A DNA stretch of 64,000 nt from Catonia carolina. Lineage: Eukaryota; Arthropoda; Insecta; Hemiptera; Achilidae. The notes below the pieces were generated by a model. That model ran no database searches. It was not told the origin of the DNA and saw nothing but the letters and a program-made list of their open reading frames with translations. This document shows positions 1 to 11,201 of this stretch, one piece after another (position 1 is the first letter of the stretch; every line of letters starts with the position of its first letter). The stretch spans positions 46,647,553-46,711,552 of the forward strand of contig JAQMRL010000001.1 in NCBI GenBank assembly GCA_035578175.1, in the 5' to 3' direction. A program made the translations under genes and the position numbers.

Positions 1-1052
1 CGGATGTAAACAATTTGGTACTCAGTCAAACCACTAATATGAGCTTGTGGTAAAAATGATCGCTTCTTTGTAACTGTTTCTGATGTTCACATACCAGAAT
101 ATAGTAGTACATTACTGTAACTTCCGTTATGAGTATTTACATTTTTATAATTTTGTGTTGTTTAAAAGTAATTAAATGTTAAGCTCAGACGATCTGTTAC
201 ACCTGTAGTAAATAATTTGAAGTTTTATATTTATAATACTTACGTACAAATTAACGTAGGCCATCCATGTGGCTGAGTGGTTTGTACACTAGCCTACTAA
301 CCGGAGGTTCCGGGTTTGATTCCCAACTAGGACGTAGGAACTATATACAAGTTAAAACCTACCATTGCAGTTCCATAACCCACCTTAGTTTCTAATGACC
401 AAGCTGTTGTTTCTACTTTTAAAAAATTGTGTAGAAGTGTCACCAAATAGATTTCATTAATTTTGATGTTTTTTATGAAAATTTAAAGTACATATAGAAT
501 CAATTAAAAAATATAAGGGACTTCGAATTGGTAAGTTATATGTTCAAAAAAGTGAAAAAAATTTATATTTTTTTGTAAGCAGTACTTTTGTACTACCTAT
601 ATTTTCTCAAATGTGTACTCTTTCTCAAATTTTACTCAGATACTTCATCAAACTGTACAAAATCTGTGTGAGCCCTAAATGCGAAACTGTTTATAATACT
701 TTGAAAAAATAGCAGAGATAGCGATGCAAAGGTTCACGCCACTGAATATTTCGTGTAATAAAATTATTTAATAATAATTATGCTGTCCAAATAAAACACT
801 GGAGTAGAATCAAATTACGTTGGTCAAAAATTTTAAATATCACTAAACGTAGAATAAGAAGTAAACCTCTTTTGTTTAGTTTTGTTTACTCACGAATGGT
901 CAAGTATGAGTATAGTTGTACGAATTGTGTAAAATTGCAAAATTAAAATTTCAGAAGCAAGGTGGGATAAAAGAAAATTATTTCAACTTAAACACATATT
1001 AGCACCACCAGATATAGCTTTTCGTTTTTCTGTTAAATTCTTCTTTTTATTC
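1..1052. other. Intergenic, no gene recognised
   Basis: AT-rich sequence without a supportable coding region. The only structure I recognise is the tRNA-like segment at 256-345, listed separately. Confidence 0.5.
256..345 (+). repeat. tRNA-like SINE head
   Basis: It resembles a tRNA-derived repeat head: a box-A-like stretch (GTGGCTGAGTGGTTTG) is followed about 35 bases later by a box-B-like stretch (GGTTCCGGGTTTGATTCCC). The acceptor-stem ends do not pair convincingly, so I read it as a SINE or tRNA pseudogene rather than a working tRNA gene. Confidence 0.45.
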
Positions 1053-1660
1053 TTTTTTTTAATCTCTAATGTGTGTACGTTGCAATCTGTTCAATTCAGA
1101 ACAATAAACAACCCCATGACCAAATGAGATGAGGATGATATGTATGACGTGTAAATGAGGTATAGTATTGTACAGACTCAGGTCGACCATTCCTGAGAGA
1201 GTATGGTTAATTGAACCCCAACCATCAAAGTACACCGGTAACCACCGTCTACCATTCGAATCCGTATAAAAGTAACTACCTTTACAGATATCATATGAAT
1301 TAATGTCCCATAGCCGAGCGAGTGAGAGGGAGATATATGGCATAACTACGCTTGCGCCCAAAGGTCTTTACCGTTATAATCCAAATCTAAAAACATACTA
1401 CAGTCGTTATCTTGCTTGCTAGTTTACTGCGTGCATAAACGTTTGCTCACAACAATAAATAAAATTATACAATATTATTGGAATGGCGCGTATGGCTTGT
1501 GCGAGTGAGAGCGTTATGTATTCTCTCACTCCCACGGCTAGGGGACTTTAGTTCATCTGAATACTGTACTAGGATTTGAACCATGAACCTTCGTCTCCGA
1601 AAATCAGCTGTTAAACAGCTGATTTTGGCGATGACTTTGCCTCTAGACCAACCCGGTGGG
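1053..1660 (-). repeat. SINE family A, interrupted copy (A1)
   Basis: Minus-strand copy of the roughly 330-bp family best seen at 34221-34548. Its tRNA-like head lies at the right (box A inside CCGGGTTGGTCTAGAGG read on the minus strand) and its A-rich tail at the left (poly-T at 1053-1060). The copy is split by a foreign 281-bp insert at 1286-1566, after which the SINE resumes with TAGGATTTGAACC. Open frames across it are SINE translations, not genes. Confidence 0.8.
1286..1566. mobile_element. MITE-like element inside SINE A1
   Basis: The left part (about 1292-1329, containing CCATAGCCGAGCGAGTGAG) and the reverse complement of the right part (about 1528-1560, containing CCCTAGCCGTGGGAGTGAG) are imperfect terminal inverted repeats. 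The insert has no coding capacity. SINE sequence matches the other copies up to 1285 and again from 1570, and TAC is present on both sides, which may be a 3-bp target duplication. Superfamily not assigned. Confidence 0.6.
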
Positions 1661-3307
1661 TAAATTATTTTTATTATGAATTCTTTTACTTTTTGTGTTT
1701 AAACTCTTTAATGTATAAACCATATTACTCAGTTTTGTTTGTTTGCTTTTTTTATTATGGGGATCTATTTTTTATTTTCACAACAGCATCTCGTTCGATC
1801 GTCACTTGTGGCTAAATTTTTCATTTGTTGCAAATTTTAACATAAAAACCTGCAATGTTTATCCATGCGTCTATCAGCTAACCACCATATTAGGTCACTT
1901 GGCCAACCGATGTTACTTAACAATTAATACCAACGCTCTGCTAGCGATTGATTTAGTTGGCCCGAAGATCTTATGTGTCTTGAATCTTTATATTATTTTA
2001 CCTGTTGATGATCGACAATAATTTTTTTTTAGTAAAAATAGGTAATTAAAAATTAATTTTAATTCTTTTTCAAGTAATAATTAACAATGCTTCCTAATTC
2101 ACTAAATTTTTCTTCTTTTTCCTTATACGTACGAATACAATTTAACTAAAAGATACGCTGTGAGAGCCCAGTGAACTATGAAAGTAATCGCTTCACTGGT
2201 TTTAATGGTTTTAACAGAATGGAAAGTTTAGCCCTTAGTACGTTTTTAGAATAATTGTATTACATTTTTCATGAGTACAGTTCAACTGAAATCTGATTGT
2301 TAAACTACGGTGAAATTTTTTCATTTGTAACAACGTAAAACATCAAAAGAGACACCATGTACAAATATTAGGTCAAGTTCTGAAACCAGAATAATAAAAG
2401 TGTCCAGACAATAAAACGATTCCTAAATTGTAGAAGAATTGTACATTAAACAGCTAAAACAAATTTTACAGTATATTTTTTCTCTGGATCGTCTTCAAGG
2501 AAAAATAAAAATACTTTCGTACATTTATTTTGAATTGTGTAGGTTACAATTAGGCCTACTAATATTATCCCAAGATAGTAAGTAATTACTTAAACTGTAA
2601 AAGTATGTACTGTATAAGCCTCATTAGGCATTATGGGTTGAGCACTGACTTAATAGTCGACCCATTCTGGGTTAACTCTTTCTGACCACCGGACAAAAAC
2701 GCAATAATATTTACACAATCGAAAAATATTTACATTTTCTCTCGTTTTTTAAAAAATAAAACTTAATAGCTGACCGGTGCAAATTAATTCGTAGAATAAT
2801 ACTCATGTATTCTTAATAAACACGACTTATGGTCGTGTTATGACTTACGTGTTGTTATGACTTATGATCTAATGGTCACAATTAACACTTTTAGTCTTAT
2901 TTCGCGATATTTTGAACCAGTGTTTATGAAATAATACAATATATATGTTTAAATAAACAATCCCCGTCATTATGACGACAGTAAAAACAGATTGAGTTTC
3001 GAAACGTCGCAACCAGAATAGTAGCATCATGGAAATTTTAATTCAGTTAATGTGTTAATTACTTCGAAAAATTTCGTTACGGCTTTTAGCAATTTTCATT
3101 TTCAAAAAATTTACGGAATCCTGAAAGTGAAACCGTGTAAAAGTTGTTTAAATCCGTTTGGTAAGACTTTGTATTTTAAGATAAACAGAATCTCTATTGG
3201 ACCAGATTTTTAGATTTATATTTATACAATTCACACAATAGAAATGGGTTGTGTACGTTTTAAGAAAAAGGAGGAAGAAACGATTTTTATTAATTTTCAT
3301 ATTAACC
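1661..3307. other. Intergenic, nothing recognised
   Basis: No coding region, RNA gene or familiar repeat seen. A short imperfect tandem of GTTATGACTTA-like units lies near 2835-2870. The 92-codon frame at 1743-2021 has no recognisable protein features. Confidence 0.45.
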
Positions 3308-3640
3308 TACCGGGTTGGTCTAATGGTAAAGTAATCACCGCGTGTCAGCTGATTTCGGAGACGTAGGTTTCGTGGGTTAAATCCTAGTAAAGGTAGTTAG
3401 TTACTTTTATACGGATTTGAATACTAGACAGTGGTTACCGGTGTACTTAGATGTGAGGGGTTCAATTAACCATATTCTTTCAGGAATGTTCGGCCTGAGT
3501 CTGTAAAAGACTATACCTCATTTACAATCCATATATTCATCATCCTCAACTCATTCATCATGGGTCTGCTAATTATTCTTTTCTTGAATTGAACAGATTG
3601 CAACGCACAAACGTTAGGGATAAAAAACAAATTTTTTTCT
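3308..3640 (+). repeat. SINE family A copy (A2)
   Basis: Plus-strand copy starting CCGGGTTGGTCTAATGG, with a B-box-like segment (GGGTTAAATCCTAG), the family body and an A-rich tail near 3620. The hairpin normally present in the anticodon-arm position is damaged here. It abuts SINE B1 immediately downstream. Confidence 0.8.
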
Positions 3641-3818
3641 TTGTTTATTTAACGTCGCATCAACTACAGTGATCATTAGCGACGACGTTGGGTTGTAACT
3701 GTGAAGGATTAAATGATGGTTTGTAACGTATGAAAATATGCCGTGCCTGAGTGGGATTCGAACCCAAGATGCATGATGAGAGGCGAGCACGTTACCAACT
3801 ACGCCAATGCGGCCGGGA
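3641..3818 (-). repeat. SINE family B, full copy with tail type 2 (B1)
   Basis: Minus-strand tRNA-derived SINE. The head is at the right, where the minus strand reads GCCGCATTGGCGTAGTTGG and then the B box GGGTTCGAATCCCACTCAGG. The tail at the left contains AACGTCGCATCAACTACAGT and the GCGACGACGTTGGG motif. The same unit recurs at 61561-61770. Confidence 0.8.
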
Positions 3819-5762
3819 CAAATATTTTATTATGCGAAATTTTAATGTAGACTATCTTTTATTTTGTGAAGATAACGTTGATCTTTTCAAACCCTTTTAA
3901 CGGTTTCTCGCTTTGATGTAGTAATCAATTATTAAAGGCTCGTTACAGCTGAATCAGTGACATGAAATTTGATTAGGTTAATCTTTATTTCATCGTACAT
4001 GAATCTAGATTACGCACTACACCTACCGTGCCAATTTTCTTTGTTTTCATTAAACTGTAATGCACACTAAGACCAGTGCAGACAGTGAAGGTTGATAGTT
4101 AAAAATGGCTGATGAAAGAATACAAGACCTGACTGGGAATCAAACCCAGTAGGCTGGTATAGGTAGCCAGTTGCGTTGACCACTACACTAACTTACCCAT
4201 AATATGCGACCTACGTAAACACAGAGTAGATTAATGGATGGTTCTATGAAAAAGTTTTATAAAATATGTTTACAGTGTTTCAAATTATGAAGATAGTGAC
4301 TTTTCCCCTGATGGATATTTTAGATTTTTTTTTTTAAAGAATTTCCCACTAGGCCTACAATTTTTTAAATTGTTTTTATTACAAGTTTAAATTTATTTTT
4401 CTTGTAATTAAAAAGCGTTATTATAATGTAAATCTTAAAATAATAAATAATATGTTCCCCAGATTTCGTACTAATTCAATAAAACTTAATTTATGGTAGC
4501 CTACCTCTGAATGTTCTATATATTTAACGTTTCATCTCGGTGTAGCAGTTAATTTGTTTTTTAAAAGCTCTGAGAATAAAATTGACCCGTAGCTGTTTTC
4601 CTATTTACTGTGTTGTAATGTAAGAAGTAAACTTTTAACTGACTGAATACCAATCTCAGTTGTTTAGTGGTTTATAAAATTATTATTTAACACATAATAC
4701 AATCATTCGGTATATTTTCATTTATTTCTTCTGTCCTACTTCAGTTAAAAATTGTTTGCAGTTTGGAGTTCTTTGTTTTATTATGTTACAGTTTACTCAT
4801 CAGACCATATCATGCCATAAGCGTTTCGAATAAGTTTACTTCCGTTACTTTTGCTGATAAAGATAACTATCATAACGTAACTTAAATGACTTTGAATTAT
4901 TGCGAGCATAACATTGAATATTTTGTATTATATAGCACACACATTAACATCAAGATTATACCTGTGTATTCACTGTACTTAACAGAAGTGCTTTTGTAAT
5001 TTCATTAGTTAAGATTTAGTGAAACAATTCTACGAAAATTTTCATGTATCATCTCACAGTTACTTCAGAGATGCTACAGAGACAGAAACTAACTTATGAA
5101 GAAAAAATGAATACTCTTCAGAAATGTTTTTTGGGAATTTTAATTCGTAATTTAGAGCGGTTTTAATGTTAACTGCTAAGGTCATTATTGAAAATTTTGA
5201 ATTAGGAAAGGTTTAACATAATAGTATTATTATGGGTTACTACATATTTAACAACATTAACACTATTATCCGAATTTGTTACTAACATGAATAAAATTTT
5301 AAATTATTTATTAGGTGAATTATTTCTTACAATTTTTCTATTATTTACTTATTTCAGAAAGTGTGTCATCTGATAATTTTTATTCAATAATACTACACAA
5401 TTTGCCTAACAGTTTACAGAAAAATTAGTTTAGTATTTCTTAAACAAACAAAAAATATATTTAGAAAGAAACTCTTGTATACTATAAAATGTTTCATCAA
5501 TCAAATATTTTTTATTTATTTTTTTAAATAAATACAGATTACCACAAATTTGTAAAGGTTGTGGTAATTTATTCTCCATGCATAAGTAGGTTTTAGTTCA
5601 AACAATTTAATGGTGTGATTAGCAACGTTGTAATCAATTCTGTTTCAAATATTGTGATCGTGGTATGAATTGCCAGTGCTTGTTATTTTTCATTTACTTA
5701 GTTTTTGTCTTCATTTATTCGTTTATGGAATAAGGAACAGTAACTGTGAATTTTGTACCGTA
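3819..5762. other. Intergenic, one SINE, otherwise nothing recognised
   Basis: Apart from SINE D1 (4058-4203) I see only AT-rich sequence. A short inverted repeat (ATTACCACA and TGTGGTAAT) occurs near 5540-5568. Confidence 0.45.
4058..4203 (-). repeat. SINE family D copy (D1)
   Basis: tRNA-derived repeat on the minus strand. The head contains TAGTGGTCAACGCAACTGG and a B box (GGGTTTGATTCCCAGTCAGG), followed by the shared tail read here as GCAGACAGTGAAGG on the plus strand. Related copies are at 31810-31950, 47319-47482, 53786-53936 and 57143-57262. Confidence 0.65.
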
Positions 5763-5850
5763 AGAAAATTCTGCAGGACGAAACCGATAATCGAACCCGG
5801 TAGCATTGACTCTGTAGTCTAACACTTTATCGCTGTTTCAAGGAGGTGAT
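5763..5850 (-). repeat. tRNA-like SINE head
   Basis: The minus strand has a box-A-like region followed by a B-box-like CGGGTTCGATTATCGG. The stems do not close as a functional tRNA. Probably a decayed tRNA-derived SINE. Confidence 0.4.
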
Positions 5851-5934
5851 CAATCATTATTATTCACGTTTAAGAATATTATATTTTTATTTGTAACGTA
5901 GAAATAAATGTTATTAGCATAACTAATTGGGTCA

Positions 5935-6304
5935 GGTCGTCATCCAAAAGGCTGATTGAACCTCTAGAGCCTTTACTGAGTAAAATGAGGAGTATCGATG
6001 CCTTCCTCACTGAGTGGAAAGTATGCTGTCAGCATGCCAGGCCCTCCAAAAAGCACTTTCCTTCCACCCTACAAATAACACGTTCACTTCATTCACCACA
6101 GGATCCGACTGAATAATAAAATTCATTACTCTCAGAATGAGATAACTGTGACTAGCGTCTTTTACACCTGTACCTCTTCTGTTGTTAAATGATTCAGTAA
6201 TGTAATTGGGTGACCATGGGATAAGAAACCGACCAATTTTTTGTAGCCTGGAACGAGCAGATCGAGTGCGAATAAGTTTAACCCTCCACCTGCCGGTTAT
6301 GGGG
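5935..6304 (-). repeat. Dispersed repeat family C copy (C1)
   Basis: Minus-strand copy of a roughly 370-400 bp repeat seen at least six more times here. Diagnostic segments are CTCAGTGAGGAAGGCA, AGGGCCTGGCATGCTGA and GACCCTGTGGTGAATGAAG. It starts with CAGGTGGAGGGTTAAAC on the minus strand. No durable open frame. Confidence 0.8.
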
Positions 6305-7369
6305 AAAAATTACGAATTAATAGCGGTAATAATAGTTAATTCTTAAGTCAGGACTATTATTCCCGATGTTCTGCCAATTTGGTATTGTTAACTTGTCTAA
6401 TATGAAGGATTATTTTTATAACTGTACATTATTCCACTTATCTTTTGGACTAATGAAAACAAATCGAATGAGCGTAGGGATGGAAGAATGAGACTAATGT
6501 GACGACGGTCTTTATCAGACGTCCAGCGAATACAGTACGAATCATGTTTATCAACGTTTATGTCTGTTTCTGGCAAAAAAGTAGGCTACTAAAATACTTT
6601 GTGTATGTAGTTCAGTGCTTTATCATAAAAATTTATCATAATTAAATAAGATTTCAATTATATGCGATTTTTCTCTTATCATTGGGTTTGCCCGCGCTGA
6701 GCTTTTTCTGTAACTGTAATTACGGATTCAGCCAACAGCAGAGCAGTTATTGTTCACACCAGTTCCAAATTAAATGGAACTGTCGATAACTATAACTTTC
6801 AATTAATTATACTTTATTTTATAATTCGGTGTTTCCTGATTTTACCAATAAATAGCATAAATAGCCTGTAGGTATATTTTTATTAATTTATATTACTATT
6901 GCTGTTTCCGGAATTTATAGTTTAAGAAATTAAAAATATTCTACTTTCCTCAAACATTTATTAAACATGACGTGCTTTTGTTAAAAATTTCAAGACATTA
7001 TAGAAAAATGAAAGGATAACTTAAAAAATTTTCAGTAAGTATACTTGTGACATTGCTGGGGATCAGTATAATGTAAGAAAAACTAAGTATTGCAATTTTT
7101 ATATTTATGTTGTTATAATTTTATTAGGTACGTTAGTCGATGATTTGACTTTGTTGGTAATAAATTTTTGGTAAAAATATTAATTTTGTAGGAAAATTTA
7201 AGCAACACATTTTCCTTATAGTTTTTGAAAACGTTCTTTAAACAAACAAATTAACAAAACCTATTGGTTGCAACAGAAACTTATTTTAAATTGATTTGTA
7301 AACTAACAAAGCCTAGTTGCATTGCAATCAATACAATACGAATAGTAATAATGATGAAAAAAAGTTAGA
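6305..7369. other. Intergenic, nothing recognised
   Basis: No gene or known repeat recognised. The final 20 bases contain an A-run (7354-7363) that on the minus strand is a T-run, suited to RNA polymerase III termination of the adjacent tRNA gene. Confidence 0.45.
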
Positions 7370-7441
7370 AGGTCCCACCGAGATTTGAACTCGGATCGCT
7401 GGATTCAGAGTCCAGAGTGCTAACCATTACACCATGGGACC
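7370..7441 (-). tRNA. tRNA-Gln (anticodon CUG)
   Basis: A complete 72-nt cloverleaf reads on the minus strand. The 5' GGTCCC pairs with the 3' GGGACC, the D arm follows box A (TGTAATGGTTAGCA), the anticodon arm CTGGA/TCCAG encloses the loop CTCTGAA with anticodon CTG, and the T arm carries box B (GAGTTCAAATCTC). The discriminator base is T. A run of T residues just downstream is a normal polymerase III terminator. Unlike the SINE heads nearby, every stem is intact, so I take it as a functional gene. Confidence 0.93.
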
Positions 7442-7898
7442 CTGCTGGGAGAGATTGCTTTAACCCTCTCTGTAAATGAAATTGTACGTGATTTACTTTC
7501 CACGGTTATTTCATTTCCCTCCCTTTTTAGGTTCAGTTTCTACGTTTTATGATTTAGCTTTTATTTCCTTTGCTACCGTAAAATGACAAAATGGAGTGTT
7601 GTATAAGTACTCTACGTTGAATATAAGTACTGCAAAACATATTCAAATGGCAAATAATAATAATCATTACAAATTAATATATTATTAAAACACAATTATG
7701 CAACATATTAACAGATCGATTATAATTAAAAATTATAAATTTGCAAACTGCCAATAGAATTATAAAAAAATTGCTGTTACTTAATATACTTATATTCTGG
7801 GTAATATTTTTACAACAATTCATTTATAGTACTAAAAGAACACCTTAAGATTATTATAACATAATAAAAAGTACATTTTATGACATAATAAATGCTCA
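7442..7898. other. Intergenic, nothing recognised
   Basis: AT-rich spacer between the tRNA gene and repeat C2, with no feature I can support. Confidence 0.4.
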
Positions 7899-8299
7899 TA
7901 ACGAGCAGGTGGAATCTGAAATTATTTGCTCTCGAACTGTTCGTTCCGGGGCTACAAAATATCGTTCTGTTCCTTATCACATGGTCAGCCAATTATACAG
8001 TATAACTGAATCATTTAACAACAGAAGAGGTACAGGTGTAAAAGACACTAAGTGTAAGAGTTATCTCCTCTGAGAGATATGAATTTTATTATACAGGCAG
8101 ACCCTGTGGTGAATGAAGTGAAGGTGTTATTTGCAGCGTGGAAGGTAAGAGCTTTTCGAAGGGCCTGACATGCTGATAAGCATACTTTTCCACTCAGTGA
8201 GGAAGGTAATAGTAAACCACCTCACTCCTCGTTTTCGTTAGTAAAGCCTCTTGAGGTTCAAACCAGCCTTTCGGTTGATGACCTAAACAACACATAACA
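7899..8299 (+). repeat. Dispersed repeat family C copy (C2)
   Basis: Near full-length plus-strand copy. It begins GAGCAGGTGGAATCTG, contains ACCCTGTGGTGAATGAAG and CACTCAGTGAGGAAGG, and ends GATGACCTAAACAACAC. The short AAC-rich end recurs in other copies and may be a retroposon tail. Confidence 0.8.
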
Positions 8300-8515
8300 T
8301 AATAAGTTAATAAATTTTTGTTTTAAGTAATTTCGTACCGTACTTAATAATAAATTTCAGATTACTATGACTGTAAGTAATTGTTATGAGTAAAAAGATG
8401 GAAAAACCGTTAATTTTATTTAGTTAATTAAAAAAGTCGCATCTACTGCTTGGTTATTAGCTACTACTGAGGGTTTTGTATTATACTTGTGGATTTCAAC
8501 CTTTTAAAATTTGCA

Positions 8516-8588
8516 TATCCCACCCGGGAATCGAACCCGGAACCTATCGCTTTGTAGGCTTAAACACTACGCGATGGAAGAGGCCATC
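8516..8588 (-). repeat. tRNA-like SINE head or tRNA pseudogene
   Basis: The minus strand reads a box-A-like GCGTAGTGTTTAAGCC and a strong B box (CCGGGTTCGATTCCCGGG). The acceptor stem does not pair well, so it is probably a SINE head or tRNA relic. Confidence 0.5.
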
Positions 8589-9111
8589 TTTGATTTTGTT
8601 TTAAAAGAAATTTTACGGTTTTTTTTCAAGGAAGTTTTTTCTGATTAGCTTGTTGAAGAAAGTAATTTTGACAGAAAATTGGCATTTTTGTGCCGTGAAA
8701 TTATATCATGAATAAAAATGTTGGATACCTGGCAATGTTAAAATAATAATTTTTTGAAGCTACTGAAAAATAATTATATTTCTACTAAAATCTGTTTCTG
8801 TTTTTTAAGTATAACATGTTTTGTTGTTTAATGTAATTTATTTGACTCCCCAAAAAATTTCCGGCTTCGTTAAATCCCATAGGAAAGTCAGTCTACGAAT
8901 TTTTAAAAACGAGATTGCTTAAAAATTACCGTAATTTGTGTCTCGACTTGTACCCTAGAAGAAAGAACGTAGATTACGCTGGTTTTAATACCAGTGTTTT
9001 GATTGATTTTTGTTTTGATTGTGCTGTGATTATGTCTTTAGTTTCATTAGCATTATGCCTATTTAGTGTAACAAAGCAATACAAAATATTCAAAATAATA
9101 AATCATTTATA
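8589..9111. other. Intergenic, nothing recognised
   Basis: No supportable feature. The 65-codon frame at 8915-9112 has no domain, signal or homology that I recognise. Confidence 0.4.
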
Positions 9112-9202
9112 GCCCCGGGGTTCTCAAACGTTTTATTTCGAGCCTCGTCCCCCACCATAGGTTTAACTGTAAGCCACACGCCCCTCTATGTATATATTTT
9201 TT

Positions 9203-9296
9203 TGTTTGTGTTTAACGTCCGACTGTTCTGCAATTACTGCTAATGCAGACGGTGAAGGATGAAATGATTTTTTTTGTAACGTATGAAAATATGCTC
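9203..9296 (-). repeat. SINE family B tail fragment (B2)
   Basis: Truncated minus-strand copy. It holds tail type 1 (GTTTAACGTCCGACTGTTCT, GCTAATGCAGACGGTGAAGG) and the conserved GTAACGTATGAAAATATG, then stops before the tRNA head. Confidence 0.7.
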
Positions 9297-9599
9297 TATG
9301 TATATAAGTATATGTATTTTTTTATAATACTTTTACGGGTAATTCTTATTTAAGTTACATGTTTAAAGCCTATTTCTATTGGGTCAATGGGTTCAATATT
9401 GAAATAATTAAAAACGTAATTTACAAATGAATCAGGACATGTATTTTTAATAAGTACATATTGCTAAATATAACTCAAAACAAAAATTAAGATTATTAGT
9501 ACAGCAATAACTTCGTTTAAAACGACCGATTCCAAATTTAAATCTTGTTCCAATATTTGGAGAATTAATAATATTTCTCACTTCATTTGTCTACACATT

Positions 9600-9775
9600 G
9601 CCGGCCCCATTGGCGTATTTGGTAAAGTGCTCGTTTCTCATCACGCGGTCTTGGGTTCGAATCCCATTCAGGCACGGCATATTTTCATACGTTACAAAAA
9701 ATCATTTCATTCTTCACCGTCTGCATTAGCAGTATTTGCAGAACAGTCGGATGTTAAACCAAAAACAAAAAAACA
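9600..9775 (+). repeat. SINE family B, full copy with tail type 1 (B3)
   Basis: Plus-strand copy: head GCCGGCCCCATTGGCG, box B GGGTTCGAATCCCATTCAGG, linker CATATTTTCATACGTTAC, then tail type 1 (CACCGTCTGCATTAGCAG, AACAGTCGGATGTTAAAC) and an A-rich end. B1 has a related head but a different tail. Confidence 0.8.
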
Positions 9776-9885
9776 AAATTGTCTACACAAAATCATTTAG
9801 TTTTTAAAGTAAGCTTTGTGCCCCCCAAACCCTTCATCGCGCCCCCTTAGGGTTGCAGCCCACTTTGAGAACCAATAATTAGCCT

Positions 9886-10810
9886 ATGCACGGTTAGAAT
9901 CTGTCGTAATTCAAGTTTTTAATGTTAACAGTAGTTTTAGTCTACAATAGCATGAAATATGACGTCATTTTTAATTAAAGCGTTGAAAACTTACTACTTG
10001 TTAGAAACGGAACAAATTATGACTTAATCAGATTTTGAGGTGAAGTAATTAACTGAAATTTTCTCGTAACAAGCCTTTGCAGTCAGTGGTATTGATACTA
10101 AATGTTAAAAACTACCGACAATGAAACAGGCGTAGGTTTGTTGCATGAGTTTTATACTATAATAATAGTATATAGTATACGTTTCATTGACGTTAAAACT
10201 TATTTATTTGCACGCATACGTGATAGTTTTGTTGAAAACTTGAGTAGGCATACATCGTTTTCGTTTACAAAAGAAAAGCATTACGTACGTGTCTGGTAGG
10301 GTTTTCTACACGCCAGATAACATATCACGGGAATCAAGGAAATCATGTTATAATAAGCCTTAAGACAGATTATATGAAAACTTTTCAGACTTTAATACCC
10401 TGAACAAGTCTTGGGTTGCATGAATGTTTCCTACTTTTATACATTACCTGTCATACTCCGTATTAGTCTGACGTCGTTCACTGACTATAGGCCTAATACA
10501 CATTTGTTCCTATTACGTTGTTGAAGTCCGTGTTTCTTAAAAAAAAAATTATTATGAATTTTAACAGGGTTTTTAAGAACCTTCTATTTACGGAGATCAA
10601 AATTTCTTCATTGTATTGATGGAAGATCAATACAAAGATAGTACAAATAGTGAGGAAAAAATTGCATAAAAATGCAAAGCTTACTTATAGGTACATTAGT
10701 TACATTTACATTTTACAAATACATTTTTCCAGTAAATGTGGATTTTTCCTGAATCCGTTTTCATGTACTACATTGACGGTGAAAATAAACCAATAATTTC
10801 TCTTGACTGT
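9886..10810. other. Intergenic, nothing recognised
   Basis: No gene or familiar repeat. The 65-codon frame at 10102-10299 has no feature supporting it as a gene. Confidence 0.4.
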
Positions 10811-11201
10811 TGTTGTTTAGGTCATCAGCCGAAAGGCTGTTTTGTACCTCTAGAGGCTTTACTAAGTAAAACGAGGAGTGAGGTGGTTTACCAGTGCCTT
10901 CCTCAGTGAGTGAAAAAGTATGCTTATCAGCATGCCCGACTATGAAAAGCACCTACTTTCCACTTTCTCACCTTCACTTCATTCACCACAGGGTCTGGCT
11001 GTATAATGAAAATCATTACTCTTAGAGGAGATAACTGTGACTAGTATCTTTTTTATCTCTACCTCTTTTGTTCTTAAATGCTTTAGTCATATAACTAACT
11101 GGCTGAACATGTGATTAGAAACATAACTATTTTTTGCAGCCTTGGAACTAGCAGATTGAGTGAAAATAATTTAACACTCCACCTCCCTGTTATGAGGAAT
11201 A
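10811..11201 (-). repeat. Dispersed repeat family C copy (C3)
   Basis: Minus-strand near full-length copy. On the plus strand it opens with GTCATCAGCCGAAAGGCTG and ends near CCACCTCCCTGTTATGAGG. The 63-codon minus-strand frame here is only a translation of the repeat. Confidence 0.8.

Larger units (their letters stand above)
9112..9873. mobile_element. Possible non-autonomous hAT-like element with nested SINEs
   Basis: The left end carries GGTTCTCAAAC (9119-9129) and the right end carries the matching inverse TTTGAGAACC (9864-9873), with C/G-rich subterminal stretches (CGTCCCCCACC; GCGCCCCCTTAGGG). Termini of the GGTTCTCAAAC type are common in hAT elements. I could not find a clean 8-bp duplication, so this is tentative. 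Two SINE B segments in opposite orientation (9203-9296, 9600-9775) lie inside. Confidence 0.4.

Noticed and set aside
1743..2021. 92-codon plus-strand frame
   Set aside because: No recognisable domain or signal, and no continuation by splice sites; likely chance.
5935..6304. Family C open frames as members of a small protein family
   Set aside because: Frames differ among copies, are interrupted at random, and lie on a dispersed non-coding repeat.
8516..8588. Candidate functional tRNA gene
   Set aside because: B box is good but the acceptor stem does not pair; resembles SINE heads elsewhere in the window.
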